Position numbers and translations under genes: made by a program
Part shown: positions 27,001 through 39,440 of the stretch, piece after piece
Position numbering within the stretch: the stretch's first letter is position 1
Layout: each line of letters starts with the position of its first letter
The notes under the pieces: model-generated
Databases searched by the model: none
What the model saw: only the letters and a program-made list of their open reading frames with translations
Told to the model about the DNA's origin: nothing
From: Pyrrhosoma nymphula
Taxonomy: Eukaryota > Arthropoda > Insecta > Odonata > Coenagrionidae
Assembly: GCA_963573305.1 (NCBI GenBank)
Contig: OY754333.1
Span: 14,468,599-14,532,598, forward strand
Length of the DNA stretch: 64,000 nt
Reading direction: 5' to 3'

Positions 27001-28195
27001 GTACTAGGTAGCAGATAAGAATACAAGTATTTGAGAGTAAATAAACTAACTAGCTACACTACCTATCAACATACTTAGTTAAAAGCCTCATTGGCAATTG
27101 TTATGCTCTCTTCTCGTTTTCGGAAAAATGAAATTTAAAACCGGTCCGCTGTGCAGTCTAGTTTCCTAATTTTATTTCGATGATTTGATCTACCGTATTA
27201 TTTTTACATATAGATGAATAATAAAATCAGAAAATTGATAGGCATGTAACTAACATTACAATTATGTAAAAATTTTAATTGTAAATCTGAGTGCGATTCC
27301 CATCCCAGTTGTAGCAAAAGGCTTGTAACACTAACGAAATTATCATAACGGCCTTTTACATATATTTAAATAAAAAGGATATCATATGTGAAGTTTTATG
27401 TTTATTTAACATATTCTAAGACACTCATAGCGTTAGGAAGTTTTTTTCCGGAATCTCTTGTCCACGTACCTAATAGTAAACGCCAGAATTCTAAACCGAT
27501 ATTACGCCAACTGTATGAAACTAATCAGTTTCTTTTGAATTAACCTGAACCAGATTTTAATGGCTGCTTGATTACAAAAGACAGCAGCAAGGAAAAAAAG
27601 TAAATTTACAACTACTAGCGATGTTGTGCAACATTTCTATTCTTTGGGACGAGTTTAGCTTCATTACACTTAAAAATGGTTCACAGCTTTAATGTCGGTA
27701 TCTCATCAACCTGGTATGAGTCTGGTCTGAAATAGTCTAGTGTACTTATGCAAAGACTTTATCGTTAGGTGAGAGCTATATTTTTATCACTAGATTATAT
27801 TTAAAGCTGTTTTGGAGGGTTGGTCAGTTACCAATCCTAAAACACAGCCTTTTTATTTATCATTAATGAAAAAAAAACAAAAATAATTCATATCGAAAGC
27901 TTTATTGTGCCAGGAGATGAAAGCATTATAATCGCACAAATTATAAACGCCAACGCCTAATATGACGAAATAAATATAAATCTTCTATAATATCATTCTA
28001 ATATCTTATATAATATGCATAGCATTATTCTACCGCCAACGATAACAGGTTGACCGTCGAAATGTCCTAAGTTTATTTTTATGCATCCCTTTAACGTGTG
28101 TCTGCGTTTTTCAAGTGTATCACTATGTATTATATGTAATTATAATCTAATTTAAAAACTTTAATTAAGCTTATTAAATGTCTTAGACCTCCTTC
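24066..28195. other. AT-rich non-coding DNA
   Basis: About 4.1 kb without recognisable coding or mobile sequence. Motif-free frames lie at 24,637, 25,280, 26,280 and 26,752. A short imperfect hairpin is noted at 27,806-27,848. Confidence 0.55.
27806..27848. repeat. Short imperfect hairpin
   Basis: Arms 27,806-27,824 and 27,830-27,848 pair over about 19 positions with roughly three mismatches and one wobble, with a loop of five bases. It is too short for a confident microRNA precursor. Confidence 0.4.
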
Positions 28196-28700
28196 GTTGT
28201 CATGTGTAGGTGGGTGTAAATACTGACGATAGGCTAAATATCACTGGGAGAAAGAGGTCGAAGGTTTCATGGTACAAGGGGAGGGTGCATTGAGGGTGAG
28301 ACAAAAAATAGCAGCAGAAGAGGGTTAGGGAGGAGAGTGGGGTTAGGGACAGAGGGGGTGGGGCAGTGGGAGACAGAGAGAAAAAGGATACAAAGGGGTA
28401 AAAAAGGGTTTTCAGGGTAGGCGGAGGGATGGATGGGAGGACCCGTCGAGGTGGAGTCGACAGGGTTAGCAGGGCGTACCGGCGCGCAAAGGCGATCCGT
28501 GTTTTCCATCCCGAATAAAAGGTCAACAGAATCATGAGCAGAATGTCAAACAAAGAGATCAAAGGGAAGACCCACTCGCAGTACAAGTCCCACCCCCTCA
28601 GTCACTCCTAACTCCCCCTGCCCCCACCCTTTTGCGTCGGCTTGAGCGTGGTGACATGATTGCTCGGTCAATTTACGACGGCAGCCTCGAGGATATAATG
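28196..28700. other. Purine-rich GC islet
   Basis: GGGG-containing, GA-rich plus strand (28,250-28,440) followed by CpG-containing sequence. The minus-strand frames of 80 and 128 codons are Pro/Ser/Leu-rich and reflect composition. Confidence 0.45.
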
Positions 28701-29500
28701 AATAAGTCGTCTGAGTTTCCGCTCAAATGTTTTTGAAATTGCCCTTGGTAATATACGGCATTCTTCAAATTTCTAGTCCGCTTCTTCGGAGAATTTCACG
28801 AATTGCCCGTTCTCGAATTGGTAATCACTTAATAAAGGCCGTCTATGGCCTAGTTACTCGTCATAAATGAATTCCATGGAGGATAAAATCAATAATACTA
28901 GATACCGTGCATGGATATGTAGGTACCAAACGACGACCTACTCCTAAATGATCGTTCCTTTACGACTGCACCCTGTGAAGGATATTCTTAGACCAATTTT
29001 TAACTAAAACTGCTGAGGTGCTACTAACGCGGCAGTTGTCCCATGTTTCTCCAATCTTGGCTTTTACCATAAATTCCAAAGATAAAGCGAGTATTTCAAG
29101 ATTTAAGACGGTTTGTATTTTTTTGTGAAACATTAAAATTCTCTCTAACTTCTACTCATTATCTCAGCTCTATTTTGCTACATCCATGGAAGAACTCATC
29201 ATTATCATAAGCTAATTTGAGAAGTATGAGAATTTTTAATGAAATTACTCCGCAATAATTCCTTCTGAATATTTTTAAGTCGATGGGGGAGATTATAATA
29301 TTGAAGAAGTCTAAATTTTAAATTAAAAGTGAAATAAAAACCTGTGTAATAATTGATTCAGGAAGATTTTCGAAAGCAAAAGTGAAGAGGATATATATAC
29401 ATACACCACTCGCAAACTCACGGGTAGTATAATTTACAGACACGAAAAGCAATTATTAAAATGAAATTTTCCGTTTCCTTGCGCTAATTTGTTAATTAAT
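28701..29500. other. AT-rich non-coding DNA
   Basis: Nothing recognised. Confidence 0.55.
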
Positions 29501-30305
29501 TAATCCTGGCGGTTGTGAATAAATTACGGGCTCCCCCGGATGCTCTCTCGTTCCCCGAGCTTCCAAAGAACGCACTCATTGATTTTAGCCCGTAAAATTA
29601 CCTCCCCTCCTCCAACATAGGTAGTAGGAATGCATTAGCGACGCACTACGCCGTTACCCTTCCCCCACTTTCCTCCGACTTAGCTTTCCCCTTCTACACA
29701 CACACACGAAGACCCTTCCTCCCCGAGCTTTGAAGTAATTCTCGCGGGCCAAGTTTTAACCCGCCTAAAGTGCACAAACACACAGAAACCGCGCACATAT
29801 TTTAATATCCCGCATCTTGGTTCGGGAAGCAAGAGTGAGTGAGCTTCAGAGGTCGCTCTCAGTCTTTCGGCGATGGGAGTGGAGGTAGCGGAGAGGGAGA
29901 CAGTAGGTTCTCCCCGAGGAACGTTACCTGAAATATGCGCAATATGCCCCAGGTTCCCTAATGCCCGTCTTCACGTCTCTCTCTCTCTCCCACATCCCGC
30001 TTTAAATCATAATGCGTTAATCATGCGCAGGTGGTCTTGAAAAAGTGCCAAAAAATGCTCCAATTCCATTTCCCCGAAGGAGATACCTACCCTCCTCCCC
30101 ACACCTTGCACACACACCTCTGTCTATTTTTTCCCTGCCTTCTACACATTCCTCACGCGACATTCATCACCTCGGTTGACTATCCTGCCACCGCATTCAA
30201 GTCTCTCAGCTCTTTTATACTCCTTGTTCTTTCGTCTTGCTACACCCTTCCCTTTCCGTGCGTTGCTCTTCTTGAAGCACTCAAAAACCACGATTTTTAG
30301 AAAGG
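29501..30305. other. GC-rich islet, pyrimidine-rich
   Basis: CT-rich with an ACACAC tract at about 29,696-29,706 and a (CT)n tract near 29,976-29,990. The 89-codon frame at 30,031-30,300 is open but has no family motif. Confidence 0.45.
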
Positions 30306-31430
30306 AATCCCTTGCCACTCACTAGCATTCACAGGCATATTCCTTCCTTTTATATCTTTAACACCTTTTATACCTCCTGTCTCTTCGCTGATAGGGCGCC
30401 AAAACTGAAAATATCTACTGTTTTCAGGACCACACCTCTCTCTGTTAGAATTAGATAATGCATTTTTCGTCCTGATTTAATATGCTGGCGGACCAAGATA
30501 TGATTTTATTTTTTTTACTCTGGGCTAGTAGCGTCCTGTTTTTCAGCTCTGAAAATGTATTATTGTGAATCTAAAAATGAGTAACTTTGGTAGCCCAAAC
30601 ATTATTTAAGCAGTTATAAATTCTTTCCTACTACTTCTAATACATCCTTCGAATCTTTGTGGTTTAGTTGTTTACGAGGTAAATAATATTTTATGTCATT
30701 CTTCGTGACGTGTAAACGTAGTAGGAGAGGTGGGTTACGATATTAGGCTTGCATCTTCCTATACATTGATGCCTTAAAGATATAAAACAAATAACATTAC
30801 CACAAAAATATCTTTTCATGCCTTCAAGAACAATCAGCCCACTGAAATAATATAATCCCTTCTTAATGGTAATTTAAATGATATAATACAATAATATTGA
30901 ATTGAATGTTAGTGGGAAAAGAAAATGATTTTCTCATATTTCGTGATTTAATAGAATACAAATATTTTCTCAGCAAAATGTAAACTTTGTTTCGGAAAAT
31001 CGTATTAACACGTTTACTATAATTGAACAGGAAAATTTATATTCCATTGTGCACCTTTGATAAATGTCATCTAACAGGTACACAATTTCTTTGTAAATTG
31101 AATGCAGCTAACATAGAAATAACCTTTATGGCTACCTTAAGCTTACAAATTTTTAGGCTAATAAATGCTTTCTACCTAGGAAGCAACTAGAACTACATTT
31201 ATTAAATTTGTTCTTTTAAAAACTTTGTATGGTTGTCGGGGTATAATAACATTAATACAGTAAAATATTAAGATAGTAACTCATATATTTCATAGCTAAA
31301 TGATTGTAAATAATGCATATGGCGGGTGTATGAGTTATTTTTTCGTTAGTGGCAGTGTATTACATGAATTAAAAGACTGATAAAAATAAATGTTAATTTA
31401 ACATGGAAATAACGCGCACAAAGATGCAGG
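30306..31430. other. AT-rich non-coding DNA
   Basis: Nothing recognised. Confidence 0.55.
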
Positions 31431-32065
31431 TGCTAGGTTCCGCTGTCCTTCGCCCGCACAACCTTCTCTCCCACCCCACCTTTCCTGTCACATACCCTTA
31501 GCGATGAAAACTCTCCGGTATACTACACCTCTTGGCTTGCCCTCCCGACCTCTGCCAACACAAAACCCACGGCAGGCGCCATCTTGACCTCTCTTCCCAC
31601 TACACCCTACTACTTCCCTTCTCCATCCGCCAGATGCCTCTCAAAATCGATCGGCACGCCTTGAAAAAAAAGAGCGAAAGAAGAAAAAACACTTTTTTCC
31701 TCGTCTTTCTTGCCATCTCGCGAAACCACTTGCGTCCCCTCCCTCCTTCCCTCCCACAAACCCGCTAAAGCCAAGTTCTCCCCGTGCCACTCTACCATAT
31801 CCCTCTCATTATATCCCCACACCACCCTCTTCATGCCTTACTTCCCTCCAAGCCAGCTTTTTTCTCTTCCCGGCACTACTCTTCTTAACGTTTCTCTCCC
31901 ACATCTTAAAGCCCCCTCGTCTCCCCCTCCAGCCTCATGTAGGTACTCCTATCCGGGGTAACCACTCGTCGCAGTTGGCCGAGAAATTAGAGTCTTCATC
32001 CTCTCTTATCTTTTCTTCTCTCTCTCTCTTTCCCCCACAGTTCTTCCTTCCTCGTCTCTACACTC
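31431..32065. other. Pyrimidine-rich GC islet
   Basis: C/T-dominated plus strand with (TC)n at about 32,013-32,030. Overlapping frames on both strands between 31,532 and 31,961 are compositional. Confidence 0.5.
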
Positions 32066-32429
32066 TCTGTAAAAATTGAATGAGTGTAGTGGCTAGGGAA
32101 CAAGATTCCCACCCTCCGGTTTCACGTTAGAATACATTAGATAATTACATAAGATTGGACAATTTTTTGACAATGGAATATGTTTTTCTTATTTTTTCTT
32201 CTCTCCACGGGTATGGCTCTATTTCTTTTCTCCTGAAACAGTTATCATGGATTCCAGAAAAGTAGGTGATGTGAAATGCAACTTGACCTCTTCCTCTACG
32301 ACATCTTCATATCATGTGAAAATCAAATTCGATGTGTTATCTTAGGATTTCAAGATAGCGTTCGGAAAGTTTCTTTGAAAATAATAGAATTAAAATTACT
32401 AAAATGATAATTTTATGACAAAATGTGAA

Positions 32430-33450
32430 TGGAATACTTCACTTCAATACGGCAAGATCCAAAACTTTGAGAGTGACATTCAGCATCCCACAAGGAAGCA
32501 TTACCGGCCCCATGTTATTAATCATATTTATGACCTATCGTTAGCTCTACACTTAGTCGCAAAATTAGATTACTTTCCGCAGAAGTAGCCATCAACCGAA
32601 AAATTGCCACAGATGCAGACTTTAAACTTGCGAACATCTTTAAGTCGTGGTGTCTTCAGTGGAAGCTCGAATTTAATAAATAGCCTAGTATATGTACCGT
32701 AGTACATATCTTGCGAAAGGAATTGTAACAACATTCTTTGTATCGGATGGAGGCATTATAAACGTGTTAGGTTCAGTCAAATACTATCACCATGTCACCG
32801 TATCTTCAAACATATCGTAGGGAATACTCATGCAAAACATTTCCGGGGTTGCAGTTAAAGGACAAGGGAACAACAGTTGGAAGGTCCTCGGATAAAAAAG
32901 TGAAAAATAAATCATACTTCTCTTTAGTTACGCCACAACAACAGTATGCCGCGAACATTTGGGGCCTTACCTACAATGACTTAGTAGGCGTAATAAACTG
33001 AAAATAAAGAATAGCCGCACGCTTCGTTTAAACTGCCACGGGCGAACAGAGAGAATAACAGAGCTTAGGCCAGGACTAGGATAGGAGCCAATAGAAACTC
33101 AGAGGCTACACTGTAGGCTAAGATTTGAAAAAATCAAGATCAGGGTAAATCAGGATCAGCTAGTTTCAAGGGTGACACTGAGGATGTCATTTTAACTGCA
33201 TATCTAGATCTGATAAAAGAGAAAACATATGAGAGATACTCTATCAATTTAAAAGATACAAAAATTCCTTTCTTCCCTGCTTTATTAGTCTCATTAAATA
33301 CAAAAAGTGAAACACTAAAACACTCAGCGAGTAAACAGTTCAATTTTGTTACTTCCCTATTCCAATTCCTTACTCCTTATCTCTCCTTATTTCGTGGATG
33401 TGGTATTAACGCCATACTACCCTGCAGCGGCTTGGAAGGTGATATGTAGA
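32430..33450 (+). mobile_element. Degenerate LINE reverse transcriptase fragment
   Basis: Stop- and frameshift-broken reading gives reverse transcriptase motif B (VTFSIPQGSITGPMLL near 32,473-32,520), TDADFKLANIFKSWCLQWKL (near 32,609-32,668), the post-RT segment GSVKYYHHV (near 32,772), NKSYFSLVTPQQQYAANIWG (near 32,906-32,965) and RTERITEL with IETQRLHCRLRF (near 33,045-33,127). This order matches the C-terminal half of CR1/Jockey-type LINE polymerases. Motif A and the catalytic YADD box are not recognisable. It differs from the 2.97-5.35 kb copy and is probably another family of the same superclade. Confidence 0.8.
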
Positions 33451-35635
33451 TCAAGGTCCAGTAATTACTGAGGTAGTCAATTATATTTTGCGACATTTTT
33501 ACTTCAGATAAAGTAAAATGCGTCCTACCTGTAGGTACTTTTTAGTACACTTTACAGTACGTTACCAAAAAGTGAAACGAAAAGGAGTTACAGATAATAT
33601 TATCTGTTTAGAATTATAATTTAAGATAAGATCCATTTCATACTTTTCTTTAGCTTATTAATATTATTTTGTATTTTAAAATATTCTTTACATTCTGATT
33701 TAAAAGTAAGGTTCATATCTGTGAGTTAAATTATTTTAATGTTTTGGCACTTTCTAGGAGGTATCTGAGTAGGTATTTGAGTAGTATTCTGAAAGTGAGT
33801 AGCCTTCATTCCAGTCAATTTATTAATTTTTTTACTTAATTGTTACATATCAAGTTCGAATACATTCGTACTGCTAAAATAGAAATCATTTTTAAGGTTA
33901 TTTTTAACACGGCTTACTTTTTTGAGTTTAGTGTCTTTTTGAACTACTAAATAGGGCTCATAATACATACTTAGTGCACTTTGTCACCATTGGGCAGGTG
34001 GAATAAAAATTTTCTTTTACCATTCAACGGCATTACTGCGAGCCATAATGTTCAACTTTATACTCTACCACTGCTTCATTAAACTTCCACAGCGTCCGCA
34101 AGAATCCCACGAAAGAACGAAAAAGGTCTTGTAAAGGGACCAACTACTACTATCGTGGAGGGAAAAAAGTGGAATTTTTTTGTCATATCACTTTTTTTAC
34201 ACTTATCTCTGCTGTATAAGCCATGTATTTTCTCATGCATGGCTCTAACTCACCTCAACATCACGGAATGTTTAAGTAACGCGTAACATCTAAAAATTTT
34301 TATGCCTCGTAAAGGTTAGAAGGTTGAACTAAGATATTCCCTGCGTGAGAGAAACTTCTCGATCTTCTACTACGGTACCTTATGAAAGCCACGCTGAGAG
34401 TTGATGACTCAGTATACCATTAGGCTTTTCGTACATCCTAGTTAAACCGCTGGCTTTCCGCCACAAAGTTACTTGAGAAGTTAAATTTGGTAGGAGCCTT
34501 AACTCAAAGTCTAAGAACAAGGTCCTAACCAAGCATATTTCACATGAAAAAAACTTTTGCCAAGATAAAAAAAATAATATTATTTTCTTGGGTAAAAATT
34601 TAACGTTTTAGTTTATTTTTAAGCTTCACAGTAACAGGCAGCTCAAACAGCCATTGAAAAGTGTACAAATCTACTTGTTTCTCCTTTATTGCTCATCTCC
34701 CAACATCCATTACTTGCAAGTTAAGGGTTATTTCCAATATTTATAGTAACGCAATGGGGATTTTGTAAAACGATAACATTTAAAATGGCGTGATGATATA
34801 TTTGATGAAATTATAAAACTTATTACCAGAAGTAGAAGACTTTAATAAACCAATATTATGGTACGCGGAGAAATTAAAAAAACAGCCTGTCCAACTTAAT
34901 AAACAGCTGGTAACATAAGCTAGCTTTTAATACCATGATGCACTAAAAGTCATATATGAAGCATGCTCCCATAAGTCAAAGAGTCTTGGATGGTAACTTC
35001 CGCAGAGCAAGTAAGAACGGAAGTAATGTAAATGTGGTGTCATCCAAAAAAGGTGAAGTTCAATTGAACGGAGAGAATAGAAGGAATCCGCGGAAGAGTT
35101 GGTTGGAGAAGTTTTAAATTGAAAACTCTATCAAGAAATGTAAACCAACACATTTGGGCATATTCTGTGACACAATATTGTCTAAAAGAATGATAGTAGG
35201 AGAAATGAACGGTAAGATTGCATTGAATACATCACCACATTATGAAGGGCGTTTAAGTGAAGTCTAATTTAGGAATAAAACCGATGACTAATCGGATAGT
35301 GCAGTCAAGATTTAAACATAACGAATCTTCAAAATGATTCGAGGCCGAAGCTAAAGGGTGTCCTGTCACTCCCTCACTACCTTGGCTAGCTAAAATGATT
35401 CGACACTCACTGCATTAAACAGAATATATCATAAAAAATATGGATGACTTCAGAAAAACTTGAATTGGTCACGTAGATCAACAGCGCCACGATGAGAATC
35501 ATTCCCAGTCCCCTGATTAGAATTCACCAAATCATTGGAAATGCAGAAGAAAAAGCGTTGTAAATAAATTTTTATTACTTTCTGAATTGGTGTAACTTAT
35601 AAGAGTTGACATACACGTGATGGTAGGTTCAAACA
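33451..35635. other. AT-rich non-coding DNA
   Basis: No recognisable gene or repeat; 35,000-35,300 has faint LINE-like frames that I could not support. Confidence 0.5.
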
Positions 35636-35639
35636 GAAG

Positions 35640-36330
35640 TAGAAATACATCTACAAGTATTTTACGTGGTAGGTCCTTGTCTCCAAACACTGTTTCGTAC
35701 TTCAGATAGGCATACGTGTTACCTCTCTTCAACCCATCTATAAAGACTATTATTCCCCTCCCCCACGTACCCAACATACTCCCCTTTATCACGGCCTTCA
35801 GCAACATTTGCCCTCAACATTATCTCTTCAAAACACACATCCTAACACCTAATTTCATAAATTCATATTCCTCTCCTCACCCGAGCAATTCCTTGTTCGC
35901 CATCCTATTCGTTCATCAGACCGCGTCCAGTCTCCTCACTCACACATCTCAAACTCCTGCAGACTATTCTCTGCCTCTATCCTTACAGTTCTCGTTTTTG
36001 CAACGCTACACTCCATATGAGACTCTTCGTATGACTTAGGTACATTTATATTCTTACTCAAGTTCCCCGTCATCAATTCTCACGTTTTTGCAAACGCCTT
36101 CTTTGCTAACGCTCATCTCATTCTAATAACTTGACTGCGATGCTCGTTTTTCTTTAACGTCGTATCCAAGGAAATAAACTCTTCTACGTGCTGAAGCTTA
36201 AGCCCTCCTACTTTTACGGCAACCTCACTTATTTGTACAGGATAATTTTATTACTGTTGTTTTTATGATTTATCTTCATATCGCATTTCCCATATTTTCC
36301 CTCTCCATATATGTATCTTTTAAAGTTTGC
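35640..36330 (-). mobile_element. LINE C-terminal fragment (RTE/ingi-like type)
   Basis: On the minus strand, broken frames read MKINHK near 36,280, VAVKVGGLKLQHVEEFISL (near 36,230-36,170), ALAKKAFAKT near 36,090, SHMECSVAKT (near 36,010), LQEFEMCE, and the terminal LLKAVIKGSMLGTWGRG with DGLKRGNTYAYLK (35,800-35,690). Family knowledge: this matches the order after the RT catalytic site in LINEs whose tails read KxxVxxFxYLG, RIxxAKxAF, xALYGxETWT, LEAFEMW, LLKxVIEGxxxGxRGRGR and LKxxxxYxxLK. The element is dead and truncated at both ends. Confidence 0.7.
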
Positions 36331-36880
36331 AAGCCCTACGATGATCGACTAACCAATGACTGATTATCCGCTATCCAACCAAATTTATTAGCTGATCCCC
36401 TACATTGATTTCCACAAAGCCTCCCACGTCTCTCTTACCATTTCCTCGGCATGCATGTAAAAAGCAATGGCGAAAACGAAAAACCTTACCTTACCTACTT
36501 TGTCCTAGAAAATATCATATTTTTGATGTTCTTATGAGGAATGAGTTTAGTATTGCAGAAAAGCAGCAATAAAATAACGCCATTTGCACCAATAATAAAA
36601 CGAGTACTTGATTAAATAAGATATGCAGAGAAGATTAATAACAAAGGTTTCATGTTTTCAAAGAGCATGTTTTCATTTCACGGTCTCTATTGCTGCTCTC
36701 TGGCTGGAGAACTTTTGTCGCTAGTTTCTCTTCTAATCCAAATCCTTCATCCCTTCCTGGTTTTCATTCCGCTTCAACATATTTGGGAATTGCGAATGAT
36801 GCCTTCCGATTTCAGTTTTTTCCCCTTCCTTCACTCAATCCTTATGCCAGTCGATCTCACTTCTTAAGCCTTAAAATTTC
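36331..36880. other. Non-coding DNA, unrecognised
   Basis: AT-rich to about 36,640, then balanced. The 71- and 124-codon overlapping frames starting at 36,652 have no motif. Confidence 0.45.
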
Positions 36881-37320
36881 GACGATCCTCTGGGTCGTTA
36901 GGCTCCGAACACATTTTCCCGTGAGCCACCGATGCGCTCATCGTCATTCTTCTTTTTTTCCCTCCGCGCGCCAATCCAGCAAGATACGCGCTCCACTTTC
37001 TTTCCCTGTCGGCCCCTCCTATCTCTGCACCCTTCACGCACCATTCCTCGCCGTATATCTCTAGCCCGGGCAATTTATCACACACCGGCTTATTTCGTTC
37101 CTGAGAGTGGAAGTCTGCGTTTCCAGCGTTCTCCTGAAACCTTCTGCCTCTTCTCTCGTTTATCATTTTCTCCGTGCGTCTTTCCTTCCAACTCTGCCTA
37201 TTGGCTTTCCAGCAGAAAGCCTTTTTGCCTATCAAGTGGGTCGTTTTATCTCTCGCGCGTTTAATTGGCTTGCCATGGCTAGTTTCTCCATTTCTTCATG
37301 TATTTGGCATCCATGGTTAT
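36881..37320. other. GC-rich islet
   Basis: CT-rich with several CpGs. Frames of 71-124 codons are open on both strands at once, so they are not trustworthy as genes. Confidence 0.4.
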
Positions 37321-37508
37321 AAATGTTGAATTCAATTATTTGATGAGGACTTAAATAATTGTACCATAAAAGTTTTTCCTAACAAAATAAGTGATCTTAG
37401 AATATTTATATGCCATAACTTCACATTTGCGACTAAAATTTAGCAGTAAAAATAATTGATCCAATGAATAAGTGATTTGCGTGTATCCAAAGATTTATAA
37501 ATGTAAAT

Positions 37509-37801
37509 GATAAATTAAAAGGAAAACTGTCTTATTCCACTTATTTATTTTCCAGTACTACTAATTTCAACGCAACGGCATCATCTTCAGGTACAAAGGG
37601 TAAAGACAAAAACTTGATTCATATATAATATCCATGGTAGGCGTTGGGGAAAGGAAGGGATGGTTACCTACCCTGGATGGCATATATGGATCATGTTTTT
37701 GTCTTTACCCTTTGTACCTGAAGATGATGCTGCTGCGTTGAAACTAGTAGTACTGGAAAATAAATTAGTGGAATAAGACAAAGTTTTTCTTTTCATTTAT
37801 A
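37509..37801. mobile_element. Foldback repeat with hammerhead-like motif
   Basis: Arms 37,509-37,626 and 37,681-37,801 are reverse complements over about 118 bp with scattered differences. The spacer also pairs partly (CCATGGTAGG against CCTACCCTGG). In the right arm, CTGAAGA at 37,718-37,724 is followed by a weak hairpin and GAAAC at 37,740-37,744, then TAGTAGTACTGG and the outer GTGGAATAAGACAAAG. The left arm carries the same motif inverted. This is the type of terminal sequence seen with Penelope-like elements and their hammerhead ribozymes (family knowledge). No element protein is present, so it is a non-autonomous or solo terminal pair. Confidence 0.65.
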
Positions 37802-37804
37802 AAA

Positions 37805-38105
37805 TAAACTTCCACAATGTTGAGCCTGAGACGATTGAGATAAATTTAAATGAAGCAATATAGGTTAGCCAGAATACGACAGTATTCGAAATACTATTAA
37901 AGAAGTTTCAGTTTTACAGGACCGTGAATTATGCTCTTTTGAATGTGCCTACCCCGAAAGGGAACGGAGTTATGGGTATGTAATAAATGGAAGACTATGC
38001 GAAGTAAGGGAGAAGCTTAACCCTCGAACGAGACATGTTACTAAGGTTATTGAGAAGTAAGTTAAAATGTAATTCCAACATCACTTGGTCGAGGAGATAA
38101 CAGGC
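37805..38105. other. Non-coding DNA, unrecognised
   Basis: About 300 bp between the foldback and the SINE, with no recognisable feature. Confidence 0.5.
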
Positions 38106-38109
38106 AGAG

Positions 38110-38310
38110 ACGATAGAAGTATTCTTTTCCGTATTGGCAAGGAATTGTACTCGGCTTTAGGCGCTCAAATACGAAAGGTTGTAGGTATCGACCTTTGAGG
38201 CTAAACCACTAATCCTAATACAGGGTCTACCCTTCAAGGAGAGATCGAAACCTGCGACCCCCAAATTTCCAGACTAACTCGCTAAGGATCTGGATACTGT
38301 AAAGGGCTCA
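38110..38310 (-). mobile_element. tRNA-derived SINE, minus strand
   Basis: On the minus strand a clear A-box-like TAGCGAGTTAGTCTGG (starting near 38,287) is followed by GTCGCAGGTTTCGATCTC (near 38,260-38,243), a B box with one inserted T, then GAAGGGTAGACCCTG and a SINE body. The spacing is right for a polymerase III internal promoter. The insertion in the B box and the lack of a cloverleaf argue against a working tRNA. Confidence 0.55.
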
Positions 38311-38314
38311 AAAA

Positions 38315-39360
38315 CTAGGATCATTTTCACTCTAAAGGATAAGAATGATTTCTGAAGAATAAGCGTGTTTTTCTGAAGGATAAGCATAACGTTTTAGTAT
38401 TTTTATCAAAAAACTACTCGTGATTTGAAATGTTCTCTAAGAATAATGCAGCAAGAAATAATTAATAAATACACCTCAACTTAATAAAATAATTTTAGTA
38501 CTTTTCAGCTCATCAACAGATTATTTTTCACGCTATAAGTCTCATTGTCAGTGTATTGAGCGCTATTTTTTATGAACTCTCCTATTATTCTTTTAATTTT
38601 CCAGGTCTCATTAAAGAGGAACTGCAGTTATGTCGTAGTGTTTCATCTTGAAAAATTAAGCCTCGTTCTCTGATGTTTTAAATTATCAACTTCATTATGT
38701 AGCCTTAGTTTCGGCTAATTACCGTAAATATCCAAGATGAGCCTTAAAGCAATGCCTAGAGGAATAATATGATCTGCATATAAAATCAACGTACCAAATA
38801 AAATTATAATTAATATATCTCCATACTTGAACGGTATACCCTTTATTTTTCTGATTCCAAAGGATTAGCAACTGGTTCATTCAAAGCCCTCACATTGTTT
38901 TTGTTTAAAACCTAAATTGCAAAATTTTCCATGCACAAATACCCAAGCGTGTAACAGTTACAAGAGTAACGTTAACTAAATTTCTCATTGAGTTTCCTAA
39001 ATATTGCAGTCTTAATTGCTTTATAAAAAATTGCATAATTTATTCCTTGGTCCTTTATTACGACGAGCAGTACCTTTCTTAATTTAGTGCATCTTTACCA
39101 CATCCTTACTGTGACTTTCCAATACATTGAAAAATTCAGCTTGTAAACTATATCAAAAACCGGCTTGCCATAAATCATTTTCACCCATGGGTATTCCCAG
39201 AGGTATCCCATCATGAGATTCACTAGAGTCTGTGTTCCTCTTTGTGATGCTGATAAAAATGGCCATAAGATAAATGAGCTTTCCAAATACGCAAATAAAT
39301 CAATCTTAAAACTTACGCAACAAAAAACCCAATAACACATGTTTAACCATCGTATACTAT
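38315..39360. other. AT-rich non-coding DNA
   Basis: Includes a short stuttered stretch at 38,335-38,390 with recurring GAAGGATAAG-like strings. The 97-codon minus-strand frame at 39,095-39,388 was examined and left unassigned. Confidence 0.5.
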
Positions 39361-39440
39361 CTAAAAGTTTTATTGAAGCAACTTTCATCAGTTTGAACTT
39401 CTAAAAGTTTTATGGAAGCAACTTTCAATAGTTTGAACTT
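39361..39440. repeat. 40-bp tandem duplication
   Basis: Two adjacent 40-bp units, 39,361-39,400 and 39,401-39,440, differ at about three positions. Each starts CTAAAAGTTTTAT and ends AGTTTGAACTT. Confidence 0.95.

Noticed and set aside
34950..35300. Possible further LINE fragment
   Set aside because: Only faint, discontinuous similarity to a LINE C-terminus across several frames; not enough to support a feature.
39095..39388. 97-codon minus-strand frame with a vaguely sulfotransferase-like GTQTLVNLM string
   Set aside because: The resemblance covers fewer than ten residues, the surrounding conserved residues are absent, and no splice sites or further exons were found.
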